Below are positions 16,494-24,953 of a stretch of DNA of 64,000 nt, piece by piece. A program made the translations under genes and the position numbers. Positions within the stretch are counted from its first letter, which is position 1; every line of letters begins with the position of its first letter. The notes beneath the pieces are model-generated. The model worked only from the letters and a program-made list of their open reading frames with translations. It did not search any database and had not been told where the DNA came from. The stretch is from Lutibacter sp. A80 (lineage in GTDB: Bacteria; Bacteroidota; Bacteroidia; Flavobacteriales; Flavobacteriaceae): assembly GCF_022429645.1 (NCBI RefSeq), contig NZ_CP092480.1, positions 3,640,501-3,704,500 of the forward strand, in the 5' to 3' direction.

Positions 16494-17705
16494 ATGAAGA
16501 AAAAATTAATAATAATTGGAGGTGGAGCAGCCGGTTTTTTTGCTGCAATTAATGCTGCAGAACTAAATTCAGAATTAGAAGTTGTAATTTTAGAAGGAAG
16601 TTCTAAAGTATTGCAAAAAGTAAAAGTAAGCGGTGGAGGACGTTGTAATGTTACACACGCTTGTTTTACACCAAGTGAATTGGTAGAATTTTATCCGAGA
16701 GGAAAAAAAGAATTACGAGGACCTTTTCATCAATTTATGACAGGTGATACTATGGAATGGTTCGAAAATAGGGGTGTGCCGCTGAAAATAGAAGATGATA
16801 ACAGAATTTTTCCAGAAAGTAATTCATCTCAAACTATTATAGATTGTTTTTTAGAAAGTGCTAAATACGCAGGTGTTGTTTTAAAAACAAGCACTAGAGT
16901 CGATTCCTTAGAAAAACAAAATGACCAGTTTATTGTTAAAACAAATTCAGAAGAATTTATTGCCGATTATGTTTTAGTGGCAAGTGGAAGTAACACCAAA
17001 GTTTGGAATATAATGGAAGGTTTAGGGCATTCTATTGTACAACCAGTTCCTTCGTTATTTACCTTTAATATTACAGATAAAAGGTTACAAGATATTCCTG
17101 GAATTTCTGTTCCAAATGCTTCGGTAAAAGTGTTAAACTCTAAATTAGCAGAACAAGGGCCTTTATTAATTACACATTGGGGATTAAGTGGACCAGGTAT
17201 TTTAAAGCTCTCTGCTTGGGGTGCCTTGGAATTTTATAAACAAGAATACAATTTTGAAATTGAAGTAAATTGGTTATCGAAAAAACAAGAAGCTATATTA
17301 GAGTTTTTAAAATCTCAAAAGAAAAAACAAGCTAAAAAACAAGTGACTTTACGTTCGGGTTTTGAAGAAATTCCAAAGCGTTTGTGGGAGAAATTTGTAA
17401 TAGATTCTGAAATACCAAGCGATTCTCAATGGGCACAATTAAGCAATAGCCAGCTAGAAACTATTTCAAAACAACTAACACAAAGTGTTTTTAAGGTACA
17501 TGGAAAAAGTACTTTTAAAGATGAATTTGTTACTGCTGGAGGGGTAGATCTAAAAGAAATAAACTTTAAACGATTTGAAAGCAAATTGCATAAAAATCTA
17601 TTTTTTGCAGGTGAAATTTTAAATATTGATGCTGTTACTGGTGGGTTTAATTTTCAAAATGCATGGACAAGTGGTTGGATTGTAGCAAATGCAATTTCAA
17701 ATTAA
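16494..17705 (+). CDS. HI0933/BaiN-family FAD-dependent oxidoreductase
   Basis: Flavoprotein of 403 residues. The dinucleotide-binding GGGAAG is at residues 9-14 and the family signature GGGRCNVTH at 47-55. DNRIFPESNSS near residue 101 and the C-terminal FAGEILNIDAVTGGFN complete the HI0933-like pattern. The reaction is not established for most members; NAD(P)-linked reduction of an unsaturated substrate is the usual annotation. Its stop overlaps the convergent DUF456 gene by 4 bases. No link to the mevalonate genes upstream is evident apart from position. Confidence 0.85.
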   Translation: MKKKLIIIGGGAAGFFAAINAAELNSELEVVILEGSSKVLQKVKVSGGGRCNVTHACFTPSELVEFYPRGKKELRGPFHQFMTGDTMEWFENRGVPLKIEDDNRIFPESNSSQTIIDCFLESAKYAGVVLKTSTRVDSLEKQNDQFIVKTNSEEFIADYVLVASGSNTKVWNIMEGLGHSIVQPVPSLFTFNITDKRLQDIPGISVPNASVKVLNSKLAEQGPLLITHWGLSGPGILKLSAWGALEFYKQEYNFEIEVNWLSKKQEAILEFLKSQKKKQAKKQVTLRSGFEEIPKRLWEKFVIDSEIPSDSQWAQLSNSQLETISKQLTQSVFKVHGKSTFKDEFVTAGGVDLKEINFKRFESKLHKNLFFAGEILNIDAVTGGFNFQNAWTSGWIVANAISN

Positions 17706-18211
17706 CCGAAATTAAAAAAAGCACTTTTATATTCCCAAAATATGGAGAAAAACAAACCAGCATAAACTACAGCTGTTATAAATTTTAAGAAAGTTGAGGT
17801 TATAAAGCCTATAAAAGAACCAAAGGCAGCTTTTAATGCTTTTTTAGAATCTTTACTATCTTTTATCATTTCACCAATAAAAGCACCTAAAAATGGGCCT
17901 ATAATTATTCCGAAAGGAGGTAAGAAAAACATTCCTACAACCAAACCTACCATAGTACCAATTACGCCATAGCGTGTACCTCCAAAGCGTTTGGTGCCCA
18001 TTGCGGGTATAATATAATCTATTAGCCAAATTATAAATGCAATGGCTAAAGTAATTCCTAAAAAAGTCCAATTCATAGGGATGGCATCAGTTAAATGTAA
18101 AACCAATAAGGCAAACCAACTTGTAATAGGGCCGGGAAGTACTGGTAAAAAAGAACCAAGAATACCTAATATTATTAATAGTACCCCAATAATTAATAGT
18201 GCTATATCCAT
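17702..18211 (-). CDS. DUF456 family membrane protein
   Basis: Integral membrane protein of 169 residues, with an N-terminal helix (about 3-22), then hydrophobic segments near 45-65, 85-115 and 140-160. Glycine-rich IIGPFLGAFIGEMI and LPVLPGPITSW are typical of DUF456. The function of the family is unknown. It runs toward the FAD oxidoreductase and overlaps its last 4 bases. It is divergent from the BlaI-type regulator, and the intergenic operators lie between them, so its own expression could be touched by that repressor. Confidence 0.82.
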   Translation of the reverse strand: MDIALLIIGVLLIILGILGSFLPVLPGPITSWFALLVLHLTDAIPMNWTFLGITLAIAFIIWLIDYIIPAMGTKRFGGTRYGVIGTMVGLVVGMFFLPPFGIIIGPFLGAFIGEMIKDSKDSKKALKAAFGSFIGFITSTFLKFITAVVYAGLFFSIFWEYKSAFFNFG

Positions 18212-18273
18212 ACTTTTATTTATAAATTAAATTTAAACATTAATTTTTAAATCAACAATCGTGCAAAATTTAT

Positions 18274-18338
18274 AACTAGAAAATTAGTTTAAACTAAATA
18301 TTTAGTTATATTTGTATTGTAGAACTAAAAACTTAGTT
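18274..18338 (+). promoter_or_regulatory. Triple AACTAA-N4-TTAGTT operator and -7 box of the blaI operon
   Basis: Three dyads of identical geometry: 18274-18289 (AACTAG-AAAA-TTAGTT, one mismatch), 18292-18307 (AACTAA-ATAT-TTAGTT) and 18323-18338 (AACTAA-AAAC-TTAGTT). A TATATTTG element at 18307-18314 touches the second dyad, and the third covers the expected transcription start. The blaI start codon follows 6 bases later. The placement fits autorepression by the BlaI-like protein. Confidence 0.75.
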
Positions 18339-18344
18339 AAAAAA

Positions 18345-18716
18345 ATGGAGAAACAATTAACAAAAGCAGAGGAGCAGTTAATGCAAGTTTTGTGGGATTT
18401 AGAAACGGCTTCTGTAAAAGAAATTATTGAACAGTTACCAGTACCAAAACCTGCGTATAACACTGTTTCTACGATAATTAGAATTTTAGAAACCAAAGAA
18501 TTTGTTGGGCATAAAGCCAAAGGAAGAGGGTATATTTATTTTCCTTTAATTAAAAAAACAGACTATAGTAACAAAACTTTACAAAAAATAGTTGATGGTT
18601 ATTTTGAAGGTTCTTTTAAAAGTATGGTCTCGTTTTTTGTAAAAAAGAATGATGTTGACATTACTGAATTAGAAGCTATTTTAGATAAAATTAATGACAA
18701 AAAGACAGAGAAATGA
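18345..18716 (+). CDS. BlaI/MecI-family transcriptional repressor
   Basis: Winged-helix repressor of 123 residues. LTKAEEQLMQVLWDL is the usual N terminus, the recognition helix region is KPAYNTVSTIIRILETK, and GRGYIYFPLI is the wing. The C-terminal half is the dimer/cleavage region. I start it at ATG 18345; an in-frame TTG at 18312 would add 11 residues but lies within the -7 box and operator. It overlaps the M56 gene by 4 bases (ATGA), implying coupled translation. By analogy with BlaI/BlaR1, the M56 partner would inactivate it on a signal. No beta-lactamase gene is nearby, so the stimulus is unknown. Confidence 0.92.
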   Translation: MEKQLTKAEEQLMQVLWDLETASVKEIIEQLPVPKPAYNTVSTIIRILETKEFVGHKAKGRGYIYFPLIKKTDYSNKTLQKIVDGYFEGSFKSMVSFFVKKNDVDITELEAILDKINDKKTEK

Positions 18717-20668
18717 TAAACTATATAATACAAGTCGTGCTTTTTCAAACACTATTTTTAGCTGTTTACGATCTTTTTTTGCAAAAAGAAACCTTCTTTA
18801 AATGGAACAGAGTTTATTTGTTGACAACTCCAATTTTAGCTTTTATAATCCCATTATTAAAGTTTAAAAGTGTTCAGCAATCCATTCCTCAAGAATATAT
18901 AGTACAATTACCAGAAGTAGTTTTAAATCCTGGAGATGTATTTATACAAGCAACTAACAATACAAGTACTTTAAGTTATATTGAACTACTATTTTATGTT
19001 GGTTTGGTGTTATTTGCAAGTATTTTTTTAATTCGCATTTTTAAACTTTTTAAACTCATTGGAACGAATGAGATTATAAGTAAAGATTTTTATAAACTTG
19101 TAATTTTAAAATCGAAACAATCTGCATTTTCTTTCTTTAATTACATATTTATCAATAAAAAGTTGTTAGAAGAAGAGCAGTTAGACATTATTGAGCACGA
19201 GTTAATTCATTGTAAGCAAAAACACAGTTTAGACTTATTATTTTTCGAAATTTTAAAAATTATAATGTGGTTTAATCCGCTAGTGTATATCTACCAAAAC
19301 AGAATAACCTTATTACACGAGTATATTTCCGACGCTGAAATAGTGAAAGAAACTGACAAAAAATCGTATTTCAATAAATTGCTTTCTATCACTTTTAATG
19401 TAGAAAATATCTCATTTATCAATCAATTTTATAAACATTCATTAATAAAAAAACGCATTGTCATGATTACTAAAAACAAATCACAAAAAATAAAACAATT
19501 AAAGTATTTACTATTGATTCCTTTGTTGGTGGGAATGCTAACTTATACATCTTGTATTGATGAAGCTAATGATGAGTTATTTGAAATGGAAGCAGCTTTG
19601 AATAATGTAAACTCTGAAGATTTTAAAGGTGGAATATATTTCGATTTTGAAATTGGTAAAACTTATGTGGGAAATAGTTTGATGATTGGACGTTATTTAG
19701 AGCTTAGTGAGTATACAGAAAAAGAAAAAGAGATCACCGAAAAATTTAATAATAACGAAGAATTATTGTATGACCATGTAGTTTTGTTAGATGAAAATGA
19801 TGTAAGAGTAAATTGGTTTCGTCCAAAATCTTTAAGAACAGAATCAAAAACAGAATATGAATATGTTGAAGGAGATGATGTGCCTTTTGCAATTATTGAT
19901 GAAGTTCCTGTTTTTCCGGGGTGTGAAGGGACAAAAGAAGAATTAAGAACGTGTTTGCAAGAGAATATTACTATGCATGTAAATAGAAATTTTAATGCAG
20001 GTTTGGCTAAAGAATTAGGGTTAACAGCTGGTGTTAAACGTATTTTTGTAATGTTCAAAATAGATAAAGAAGGGGATATTGCGGAAGTAATGGCAAGAGC
20101 ACCACATAAATCTCTTGAGGAGGAAGCTATTAGAGTTATAGAAAGTTTACCAAAAATGGAGCCAGGTAAACAAAAAGGTGTTGCTGTTGGTGTTAAATAT
20201 AGTTTGCCAATTGCTTTTAAAGTTGGTGGATCTAATGCTTCTCCAGAGCAATCTAAAAAAGCAAAGGAAGATTTTATAAATGGGAAAAAGGTAAAAAAAT
20301 ATGTTGAAGGAGACGATGTGCCTTTTGCAATTATAGAAAATGTGCCGGTTTTTCCTGGGTGTGTTGGTACAAATGCGGAATTGAAACAATGTTTAATAGA
20401 AAATATTACAGAACACGTAAATAAAAACTTCAATTCAAACTTATCTAAAGGTTTGGGATTAACATCTGGTGTAAAACGAATTTTTGTAATGTTTATAATT
20501 GATAAAGAAGGGAATATTACGGATGTAGATGCAAGAGCACCACACCAATCTCTAAAAAAAGAAGCTATTAGAGTTGTACAAAGTTTGCCAAAAATGGAAC
20601 CTGGTAAATATAAAGGGAAAGCAGTTGGTGTTAAATACAGTTTACCAATAGCCTTTAAAGTAAGTTAA
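18713..20668 (+). CDS. BlaR1-like M56 peptidase with two TonB-like C-terminal domains
   Basis: Membrane sensor-peptidase of 651 residues. N-terminal helices lie at about 1-20, 33-50 and 85-108. The zinc-peptidase motif HELIH has H162, E163 and H166, and KIIMWFNPLVYIYQ follows as in M56 proteins. A last membrane helix lies at about 258-280. Instead of a penicillin-binding domain, the outer part has two copies of one 121-residue domain, residues 384-504 and 530-650, each starting YVEGDDVPFAII and containing VPVFPGC, GVKRIFVMF, SLPKMEPGK and SLPIAF. These resemble the TonB C-terminal domain. It is cotranscribed with blaI. The signal and any cleavage of BlaI are inferences. Confidence 0.88.
   Translation: MINYIIQVVLFQTLFLAVYDLFLQKETFFKWNRVYLLTTPILAFIIPLLKFKSVQQSIPQEYIVQLPEVVLNPGDVFIQATNNTSTLSYIELLFYVGLVLFASIFLIRIFKLFKLIGTNEIISKDFYKLVILKSKQSAFSFFNYIFINKKLLEEEQLDIIEHELIHCKQKHSLDLLFFEILKIIMWFNPLVYIYQNRITLLHEYISDAEIVKETDKKSYFNKLLSITFNVENISFINQFYKHSLIKKRIVMITKNKSQKIKQLKYLLLIPLLVGMLTYTSCIDEANDELFEMEAALNNVNSEDFKGGIYFDFEIGKTYVGNSLMIGRYLELSEYTEKEKEITEKFNNNEELLYDHVVLLDENDVRVNWFRPKSLRTESKTEYEYVEGDDVPFAIIDEVPVFPGCEGTKEELRTCLQENITMHVNRNFNAGLAKELGLTAGVKRIFVMFKIDKEGDIAEVMARAPHKSLEEEAIRVIESLPKMEPGKQKGVAVGVKYSLPIAFKVGGSNASPEQSKKAKEDFINGKKVKKYVEGDDVPFAIIENVPVFPGCVGTNAELKQCLIENITEHVNKNFNSNLSKGLGLTSGVKRIFVMFIIDKEGNITDVDARAPHQSLKKEAIRVVQSLPKMEPGKYKGKAVGVKYSLPIAFKVS
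19862..20662 (+). repeat. In-gene direct repeat of 363 bases (two copies)
   Basis: 19862-20224 and 20300-20662 encode the two 121-residue TonB-like domains of the M56 protein. They are the same length, roughly three quarters identical at protein level by eye, and separated by a 25-residue linker. DNA identity is also high, and long minus-strand shadow reading frames run across both copies. Confidence 0.8.
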
Positions 20669-20678
20669 TAGTTGTTTT

Positions 20679-21935
20679 ATGAAAAAGATTTTAATTCCAT
20701 TATTGTTTATTGTAGTAATTTTAAAAACCGAAGCGCAGTCTTCGGTTTTTACAGTTGTAGATAGTTTGTTGATAAAAGGAAATTATCAGAAAGCTTTAAA
20801 ATTATTAGAAGATAAAAAAGATAAGAATGCACTTGTACTTGAAAAAACTGCAGATATTTACCAAACTATTGGCAATTATAATAAGGCGATAACTTCTTAT
20901 TCCGAAGCCTTAGCAATTGAAGAAAAAAGTCAGTTGAAAATTAAATTAGCGAATGTATATTCAACTATTGGTTATAAGGATAAAGCTATTGATTTATACG
21001 AAGACGTTTTTAAAAAGGATTCGTCTAATTTATTAGTAGCAAATAGTTTAGGGAAGTTGTATTTAAAAGAAATTAAACCTAAAAGAGCTTCAGAACTATT
21101 TAGGTATTTAAAAGCTCAAGATACGCTCAATCCAAATTATCCGTATCAATTAGGAAAAGCATTGGCTTTGCAACGAAAGAAAATGCAAATGGGACAAAGT
21201 TATATTGATGCTTTTACAATTGACACTTTACATTTAAATAGTATTTATGAAGTTTCTAAATTTTTTAAATCCATAAATATTAGAGATTCTTCTAGACTAT
21301 TTATTGAAAAAGGTTTACAAATAGACTCAACAAATATTAATTTTTTACAGTTAAAAGCAAACGATCAGTACTTTGGTAAAGAATTTGAAGAAACTATTGA
21401 AACCTTAAATAAGTTAGAGGCATTAAAGTTTAAGTCTGTAAATACCTACGAAATGTATGGTATGAGTTATTTTAATTTAAAACAAATTGATTCAGCAGAG
21501 GTATATTTTAAAAAGGCTCTTAAATTAGACCGTCAAAACCCTAAAATTCTTTATCGTATGGCAACTATTGCGTATCAAAAAAAAGATTTTAAAAGAGCTG
21601 AACTTTACGCTTTTCAAGCTATAATGTACAGTAAACCAGAGTTAGATAAAGAGTATATGCTTTTAGGAATTATGGCAAAAGAACAAAAGGATTATAAAAA
21701 AGCGGTTAACTATTTTGATGAGGCTGTTAAAAGTAATTATAATAATGTAGAAGCACTTTTTGAATTAGCTTTTGCATCAGATACGTATTATGAAGATAAA
21801 AAAATTGCTTTAAAACATTATGAAAAATTTATAGAACGTTTTAAAAGTAAAAATCCAGAATTAACTAAATATGCCAATGGTAGAATTAAGGAAATAAGAA
21901 AGAAATACTTTATTGAAGGGGTTATTGTAGAGTAA
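20679..21935 (+). CDS. Secreted tetratricopeptide-repeat protein
   Basis: 418 residues with a signal peptide (MKKILIPLLFIVVIL... ending TEAQ, residues 1-19). Successive TPR units run from about residue 25 to 400; examples are NYNKAITSYSEALAI, YKDKAIDLYEDVFK, QIDSAEVYFKKALKL, DFKRAELYAFQAI and DYKKAVNYFDEAVK. It is probably a periplasmic scaffold. It lies 10 bases after the M56 gene, so it is most likely part of the blaI operon and may be an accessory in that signalling pathway. No enzymatic motif is seen. Confidence 0.85.
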   Translation: MKKILIPLLFIVVILKTEAQSSVFTVVDSLLIKGNYQKALKLLEDKKDKNALVLEKTADIYQTIGNYNKAITSYSEALAIEEKSQLKIKLANVYSTIGYKDKAIDLYEDVFKKDSSNLLVANSLGKLYLKEIKPKRASELFRYLKAQDTLNPNYPYQLGKALALQRKKMQMGQSYIDAFTIDTLHLNSIYEVSKFFKSINIRDSSRLFIEKGLQIDSTNINFLQLKANDQYFGKEFEETIETLNKLEALKFKSVNTYEMYGMSYFNLKQIDSAEVYFKKALKLDRQNPKILYRMATIAYQKKDFKRAELYAFQAIMYSKPELDKEYMLLGIMAKEQKDYKKAVNYFDEAVKSNYNNVEALFELAFASDTYYEDKKIALKHYEKFIERFKSKNPELTKYANGRIKEIRKKYFIEGVIVE

Positions 21936-21978
21936 ATCAAAATGTTGTATTTTCACCGAGGAGAATTAAAGAATAATT

Positions 21979-22449
21979 TTGAAACAATTTTTTATAATAC
22001 TTTTTAGCGCTTTTGTACTTTTATCTTGTTCTTATTTTGAAAAAAAATATCAGAAACAAGAGGTTCAAGTTGTAGATACTATTGTAGATTTTAGCTCTAT
22101 AGATAGTTTTCCTTTATTTCCCGAGTGCGATAGTATTCCTTCTGAAGATAAAAGACAAATATGTTCTCAAATAAAATTGTCCGAACATATTTACGCTTCT
22201 TTAAAAGCACATCAATTTATTACTGAAAATAGCATAAACGATACAATTTTAGTAAAATTAGAAGTTGCTAAAAATGGAAAAGTTTCACTAGTAAATATTC
22301 AATCTTCTTTATTTATTCAACAAGAAATTCCAGAATTAGATAGTTTAATAACTGATGGAATTGATAAATTACCAAATTTAAAACCAGGAATTAAACGAGG
22401 AATACCGGTTAAAACTGCCTTTAATTTACCTGTTATTTTGAAGAATTAG
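21979..22449 (+). CDS. Small lipoprotein with a detached TonB-like domain
   Basis: 156 residues. A TTG start at 21979 is chosen because it opens straight into a lipoprotein signal (KQFFIILFSAFVLLSC, lipobox LLSC) and no in-frame ATG precedes it; GAGGAG lies about 15 bases upstream. After a short linker the mature part repeats the landmarks of the M56 C-terminal domain: SFPLFPECDSI, a second Cys (QICSQIKL), LVKLEVAKNGKVS, KLPNLKPGIKRG and FNLPVIL. It therefore looks like a third, free copy anchored to a membrane. It is last in the blaI operon. Function is unknown. Confidence 0.75.
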   Translation: MKQFFIILFSAFVLLSCSYFEKKYQKQEVQVVDTIVDFSSIDSFPLFPECDSIPSEDKRQICSQIKLSEHIYASLKAHQFITENSINDTILVKLEVAKNGKVSLVNIQSSLFIQQEIPELDSLITDGIDKLPNLKPGIKRGIPVKTAFNLPVILKN

Positions 22450-22480
22450 AGCTTTTTACCGATTGTTTATTTAAGATGAG

Positions 22481-22501
22481 ATGCTGAAATTAATTCAGCA
22501 T
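22481..22501. repeat. ATGCTGAA hairpin, possible terminator or repeat
   Basis: ATGCTGAA-ATTAA-TTCAGCAT followed by GACG: 8-bp perfect stem, 32 bases after the lipoprotein stop. It lacks a U tract. The sequence resembles a short intergenic repeat rather than a classical terminator. Confidence 0.5.
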
Positions 22502-22546
22502 GACGTGATTTTGTGCAGCTAATTTATACTATAAATAAAGTAACGT

Positions 22547-22613
22547 TGTCATTCCTGCGGAGGCAGGAATCCAAATAATATGAAAATAGATTTATGCTTT
22601 CTCAGGAATGACA
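22547..22613. repeat. 67-bp element with 11-bp terminal inverted repeats (TGTCATTCCTG family)
   Basis: Left end TGTCATTCCTG (22547-22557), right end CAGGAATGACA (22603-22613), perfect inverted repeats. An inner hairpin ATTCCTGC-GGAG-GCAGGAAT lies at 22551-22570. No coding content. It sits between convergent transcripts (the blaI operon and obg). Confidence 0.7.
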
Positions 22614-22630
22614 GCTAACTTAATAAAAAG

Positions 22631-23623
22631 TTATTCATTTAATAATTGCCATAAATTATCTTTTAATTCAGTTAATCCTTGTTGAGCGATAGATGAAATA
22701 AATAACGTTTTTATACCTTCAGGTAATTCATTTTTAATTTCTTCTTTTAATTCATCGTCTAACATATCAGATTTAGAAATTGCAAGTAATCTATTTTTAT
22801 CTAACAATTCTGGATTGTGCTGTTTTAATTCATTTAAAAGAATTTTATATTCTTTTTGAATATTATCAGAATCTGCTGGAATTAAGAACAATAAAATCGA
22901 ATTTCTTTCAATATGGCGTAAAAAACGATGTCCTAAACCTTTTCCTTCAGCAGCACCTTCTATAATTCCTGGAATATCTGCTATTACAAAAGTTTGAAAA
23001 TCGCGGTATTGAACAATTCCTAAGTTCGGTTTTAAAGTTGTAAAAGCATAATCTGCTATTTTAGGTTTTGCAGCTGTTAAAACAGATAGTAAAGTTGATT
23101 TTCCAGCATTAGGGAATCCAACCAAGCCTACATCAGCTAATAGTTTTAATTCTAATTGAAACCAATTTTCTTGACCTTCAATACCAGGCTGAGCATATCT
23201 AGGAGTTTGGTTTGTAGAAGATCTAAAATTCCAGTTACCAAGTCCACCTTTACCTCCTTGTAATAAAATTTGTTCGGTATTTTCTTCTGTTATTTCAAAC
23301 AGAATTTCTTGAGTTTCACTATCTCTTATAATAGTACCTAAAGGAACTTCAACATAAATATCTTGTCCATCTTTTCCTGAACTTCTAGATTTAGCACCAT
23401 GGCCACCATGTTCGGCTCTAAAATGTTTGTTGAATTTTAAGTGAAAAAGGGTCCATAAATTTGGATTGGCTCTAACAATTATATGTCCACCACGTCCACC
23501 ATCGCCACCATCTGGCCCACCTTTAGTAATGTATTTTTCTCTGTGTAGGTGAGTTGATCCACCACCACCATTACCAGAACTAGCATATATTTTTATATAA
23601 TCAACAAAATTTCCTTCAGTCAT
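22631..23623 (-). CDS. obgE: Obg-family ribosome assembly GTPase
   Basis: Essential GTPase bound to the 50S subunit, linking ribosome maturation to the stringent response. The glycine-rich Obg fold covers residues 1-160 ([26 protein letters not shown]). The G domain has G1 GFPNAGKST at 169-177, switch TT within YAFTTL, G3 DIPG at 216-219 and G4 SKSD at 283-286. The 330-residue length lacks the extra C-terminal domain of some Obg proteins. It lies 78 bases after the HPRT-adenylate kinase gene on the same strand and may be cotranscribed. Confidence 0.96.
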   Translation of the reverse strand: MTEGNFVDYIKIYASSGNGGGGSTHLHREKYITKGGPDGGDGGRGGHIIVRANPNLWTLFHLKFNKHFRAEHGGHGAKSRSSGKDGQDIYVEVPLGTIIRDSETQEILFEITEENTEQILLQGGKGGLGNWNFRSSTNQTPRYAQPGIEGQENWFQLELKLLADVGLVGFPNAGKSTLLSVLTAAKPKIADYAFTTLKPNLGIVQYRDFQTFVIADIPGIIEGAAEGKGLGHRFLRHIERNSILLFLIPADSDNIQKEYKILLNELKQHNPELLDKNRLLAISKSDMLDDELKEEIKNELPEGIKTLFISSIAQQGLTELKDNLWQLLNE

Positions 23624-23701
23624 CTTTTAGAGTGTTCTTACCAATGCAAGAATCTTTATTTTAAGCATTTCTATGTTTAATTATTGTTTAGATAAACAAT
23701 A

Positions 23702-24817
23702 TTATATTTTATCAAATACGTTGCTTAAACGTTTTGTAATATCATCAATGGCACCAACACCATCTATACCAAAATATTTATTTTGGTTATCGTAATAATC
23801 TTTTAAAACAGCTGTTTTTGTATTGTACTCGTTAAAGCGGTTTCTAATTTTAGATTCATCTTGATCGTCTGTTCTTCCACTTGTTTTACCGCGTTCTAAA
23901 ATACGTTGTACTAGTAAATCTTCAGAAACTTCAAGAGCTATCATTCCATTAATTGCTTCTCCTTTTTCGGTTAAAAATTCATCTAAAGCTTTTGCTTGAG
24001 ATTCTGTACGAGGAAACCCGTCAAAAATAAACCCGTTAGCACCTGCATTAAGTTCAACTTCAGCTTTTAACATATTTATAGTAATGTCATCTGGAACTAA
24101 ATTTCCACCATCCATATATTTTTTTGCCAATAGACCAAGTTCAGTTTTATTTTTAATATTGTATCTAAAAACATCACCAGTTGAAATATGCACAAGTCCA
24201 TATTTATCTTTTAAAAGTGTTGCTTGTGTTCCTTTTCCTGCACCTGGAGGTCCAAATAAAACAATATTTTTCATAGTTGGTTTTGCTGTAAGTTGATATA
24301 TGTCTGCTAGATTTCTTCCAATTCCATCATAATCTAAACCATATCCAACAATAAATTTATCTGGAATTTCTATTCCAATATAATCGATATTAAGTTCTTT
24401 CTTGAAAACATCTGGTTTAAAAAACAGTGTAGCTATTTTAAGTTCTTTTAATTTTTTATCTTCAAAAATTGAATATATTTCTTGTAGAGTATTACCAGTA
24501 TCTATAATGTCTTCTAAAATTACAACAGTTCTTCCTTCTAAATCTTCATTAACACCAACTAATTGCTTAATTTTTCCTGATGAAGTTGTTCCTTGATAGG
24601 AAGCTAATTTTACAAAAGAAATTTCACATTCACCGTTATATTGTCTAACAAAATCGGCAACAAACATAAAACAACCGTTTAGTATTCCAATAAAAATTGG
24701 TCTTTCATCTTTGCAGTCTGCATAGACTTTTTTTACTAAAGATTTGGTAGCCTCTTGGATTTGCTCTTTTGAAATATAAGATTTAAAATACTTATCGTGT
24801 AATTTAATTATGCTCAT
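23702..24817 (-). CDS. Hypoxanthine phosphoribosyltransferase - adenylate kinase fusion
   Basis: One 371-residue frame joining two purine enzymes. Residues 1-178 are a type I phosphoribosyltransferase (HPRT): the PRPP loop VVILEDIIDTGNT is at 98-110, with KLASYQGTTSSG before it. Residues 182-371 are a complete adenylate kinase: MKNIVLFGPPGAGKGT with the P-loop at 189-197, FDGFPRT, and a short lid GKTSGRTDD. The adenylate kinase part begins with a methionine (codon at 24272-24274), so separate initiation is conceivable, but there is no stop between the halves. A consensus promoter lies upstream; obg follows. Confidence 0.93.
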   Translation of the reverse strand: MSIIKLHDKYFKSYISKEQIQEATKSLVKKVYADCKDERPIFIGILNGCFMFVADFVRQYNGECEISFVKLASYQGTTSSGKIKQLVGVNEDLEGRTVVILEDIIDTGNTLQEIYSIFEDKKLKELKIATLFFKPDVFKKELNIDYIGIEIPDKFIVGYGLDYDGIGRNLADIYQLTAKPTMKNIVLFGPPGAGKGTQATLLKDKYGLVHISTGDVFRYNIKNKTELGLLAKKYMDGGNLVPDDITINMLKAEVELNAGANGFIFDGFPRTESQAKALDEFLTEKGEAINGMIALEVSEDLLVQRILERGKTSGRTDDQDESKIRNRFNEYNTKTAVLKDYYDNQNKYFGIDGVGAIDDITKRLSNVFDKI

Positions 24818-24832
24818 TTTTATGCTTTGTTA

Positions 24833-24862
24833 CAAATTTAATAATCAATATACAAAAATCAA
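24833..24862 (-). promoter_or_regulatory. Bacteroidota-type promoter of the HPRT-adk gene
   Basis: On the minus strand: TTG (24860-24862), 19-base spacer, TAAATTTG (24833-24840), 15 bases before the start codon. Full match to TTG / TAnnTTTG. Confidence 0.65.
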
Positions 24863-24899
24863 TTTAAATGCAGATTTATTTGTTGATTTGAAAATAGAA

Positions 24900-24928
24900 A
24901 AACCGTTTTGAAACTCAAAACGGTTTTA
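24900..24928 (-). terminator. Intrinsic terminator of secDF
   Basis: 13-bp stem AAAACCGTTTTGA / TCAAAACGGTTTT around AAC, 26 bases after the secDF stop on the minus strand, with U-rich sequence on the 3' arm. Confidence 0.8.
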
Positions 24929-24953
24929 TGAAATTTATTCAGTTTAAATTCTA

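Noticed and set aside
19693-20433. Minus-strand open frame of 246 codons
   Set aside because: It is the antisense shadow of the duplicated TonB-like domains in the M56 gene. Its length comes from the repeat, and it has no start context, promoter or plausible protein features.
23682-23701. TATTGTTTA-GA-TAAACAATA dyad after the HPRT-adk gene
   Set aside because: AU-only stem with a two-base loop and no U tract; obg follows on the same strand, so I do not call a terminator.
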